Below the pieces are notes generated by a model that was given only the letters and a program-made list of their open reading frames with translations, was not told the DNA's origin and made no database searches. A stretch of 64,000 nt of DNA from Bradyrhizobium sp. WSM471 (GTDB lineage Bacteria; Pseudomonadota; Alphaproteobacteria; Rhizobiales; Xanthobacteraceae): assembly GCF_000244915.1 (NCBI RefSeq), contig NZ_CM001442.1:1116001-1180000 (forward strand), in the 5' to 3' direction. The position numbers and the translations under genes are program-made. Of the stretch, positions 63,985-64,000 are shown piece by piece. Numbering within the stretch: the stretch's first letter is position 1; each line of letters starts with the position of its first letter.

Positions 63985-64000
63985 GGGAAATAACCTTTAT

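Overview
The window is GC-rich alphaproteobacterial DNA that most resembles Bradyrhizobium or a close relative in the Nitrobacteraceae. Pointers are an mbfA-type rubrerythrin/VIT1 iron exporter with an Irr/ICE-like palindrome just upstream, several families of dispersed palindromic intergenic repeats that I associate with that group, a FecR-domain giant adhesin of a rhizobial type, and the abundance of Liv, Dpp, acyl-CoA and amidohydrolase genes. I see no rRNA, tRNA, IS element, phage or CRISPR array.

Layout. 1-5.4 kb: the end of a Cupin_3 protein, a metal-dependent amidohydrolase, a DUF1579-like protein, a periplasmic MBL-fold protein and a two-gene ABC-2 exporter. 5.56-12.4 kb: a branched-chain amino acid type ABC importer (livH, livM, livG, livF) with an acyl-CoA synthetase and a LivK-type binding protein, probably one operon for import and CoA-activation of an organic acid. 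12.6-30.1 kb: a surface-adhesion locus. It holds an LprI-like periplasmic protein and a LapG-type (BTLCP) protease on the minus strand and, divergently, a 4152-residue secreted adhesin carrying a FecR-like domain, VCBS-like domains, a beta-solenoid with twelve 90-residue repeats, a C-type lectin-like domain and an RTX/type I secretion C-terminus. A CHASE2 adenylate cyclase follows. 30.3-39.7 kb: two paralogous family-5 solute-binding proteins facing away from each other, then a Dpp/Opp-type permease/ATPase operon that encloses an AtzG-like small subunit and an AtzE-like amidase.

39.8-45.4 kb: a small GlsB/YeaQ membrane protein, a type I secretion ABC/HlyD pair without an adjacent substrate or TolC, AMP nucleosidase and a small DUF1488-like protein. 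45.6-52.9 kb: a Gpi18-like GT-C membrane glycosyltransferase, zinc alcohol dehydrogenase, AidB-like acyl-CoA dehydrogenase, an SDR lacking the catalytic Tyr, enoyl-CoA hydratase, a GNAT acetyltransferase and a DUF1127 protein. 53.0-56.6 kb: a LysR regulator and a Rieske ferredoxin/two-amidohydrolase cluster. 56.7-64 kb: PncC, an amidase, MbfA with its iron-responsive operator, an epoxide hydrolase, an MBL hydrolase, a class C beta-lactamase-like protein and a GST.

The most interesting unit is the adhesin locus. A giant lectin-bearing adhesin and a LapG-type protease are encoded head to head, but no LapD-type c-di-GMP receptor is visible; the signalling gene next door is an adenylate cyclase. 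The second is the amide/oligopeptide import operon with a built-in AtzE/AtzG-like hydrolase. All functions are inferred by reading motifs; no database search was run.
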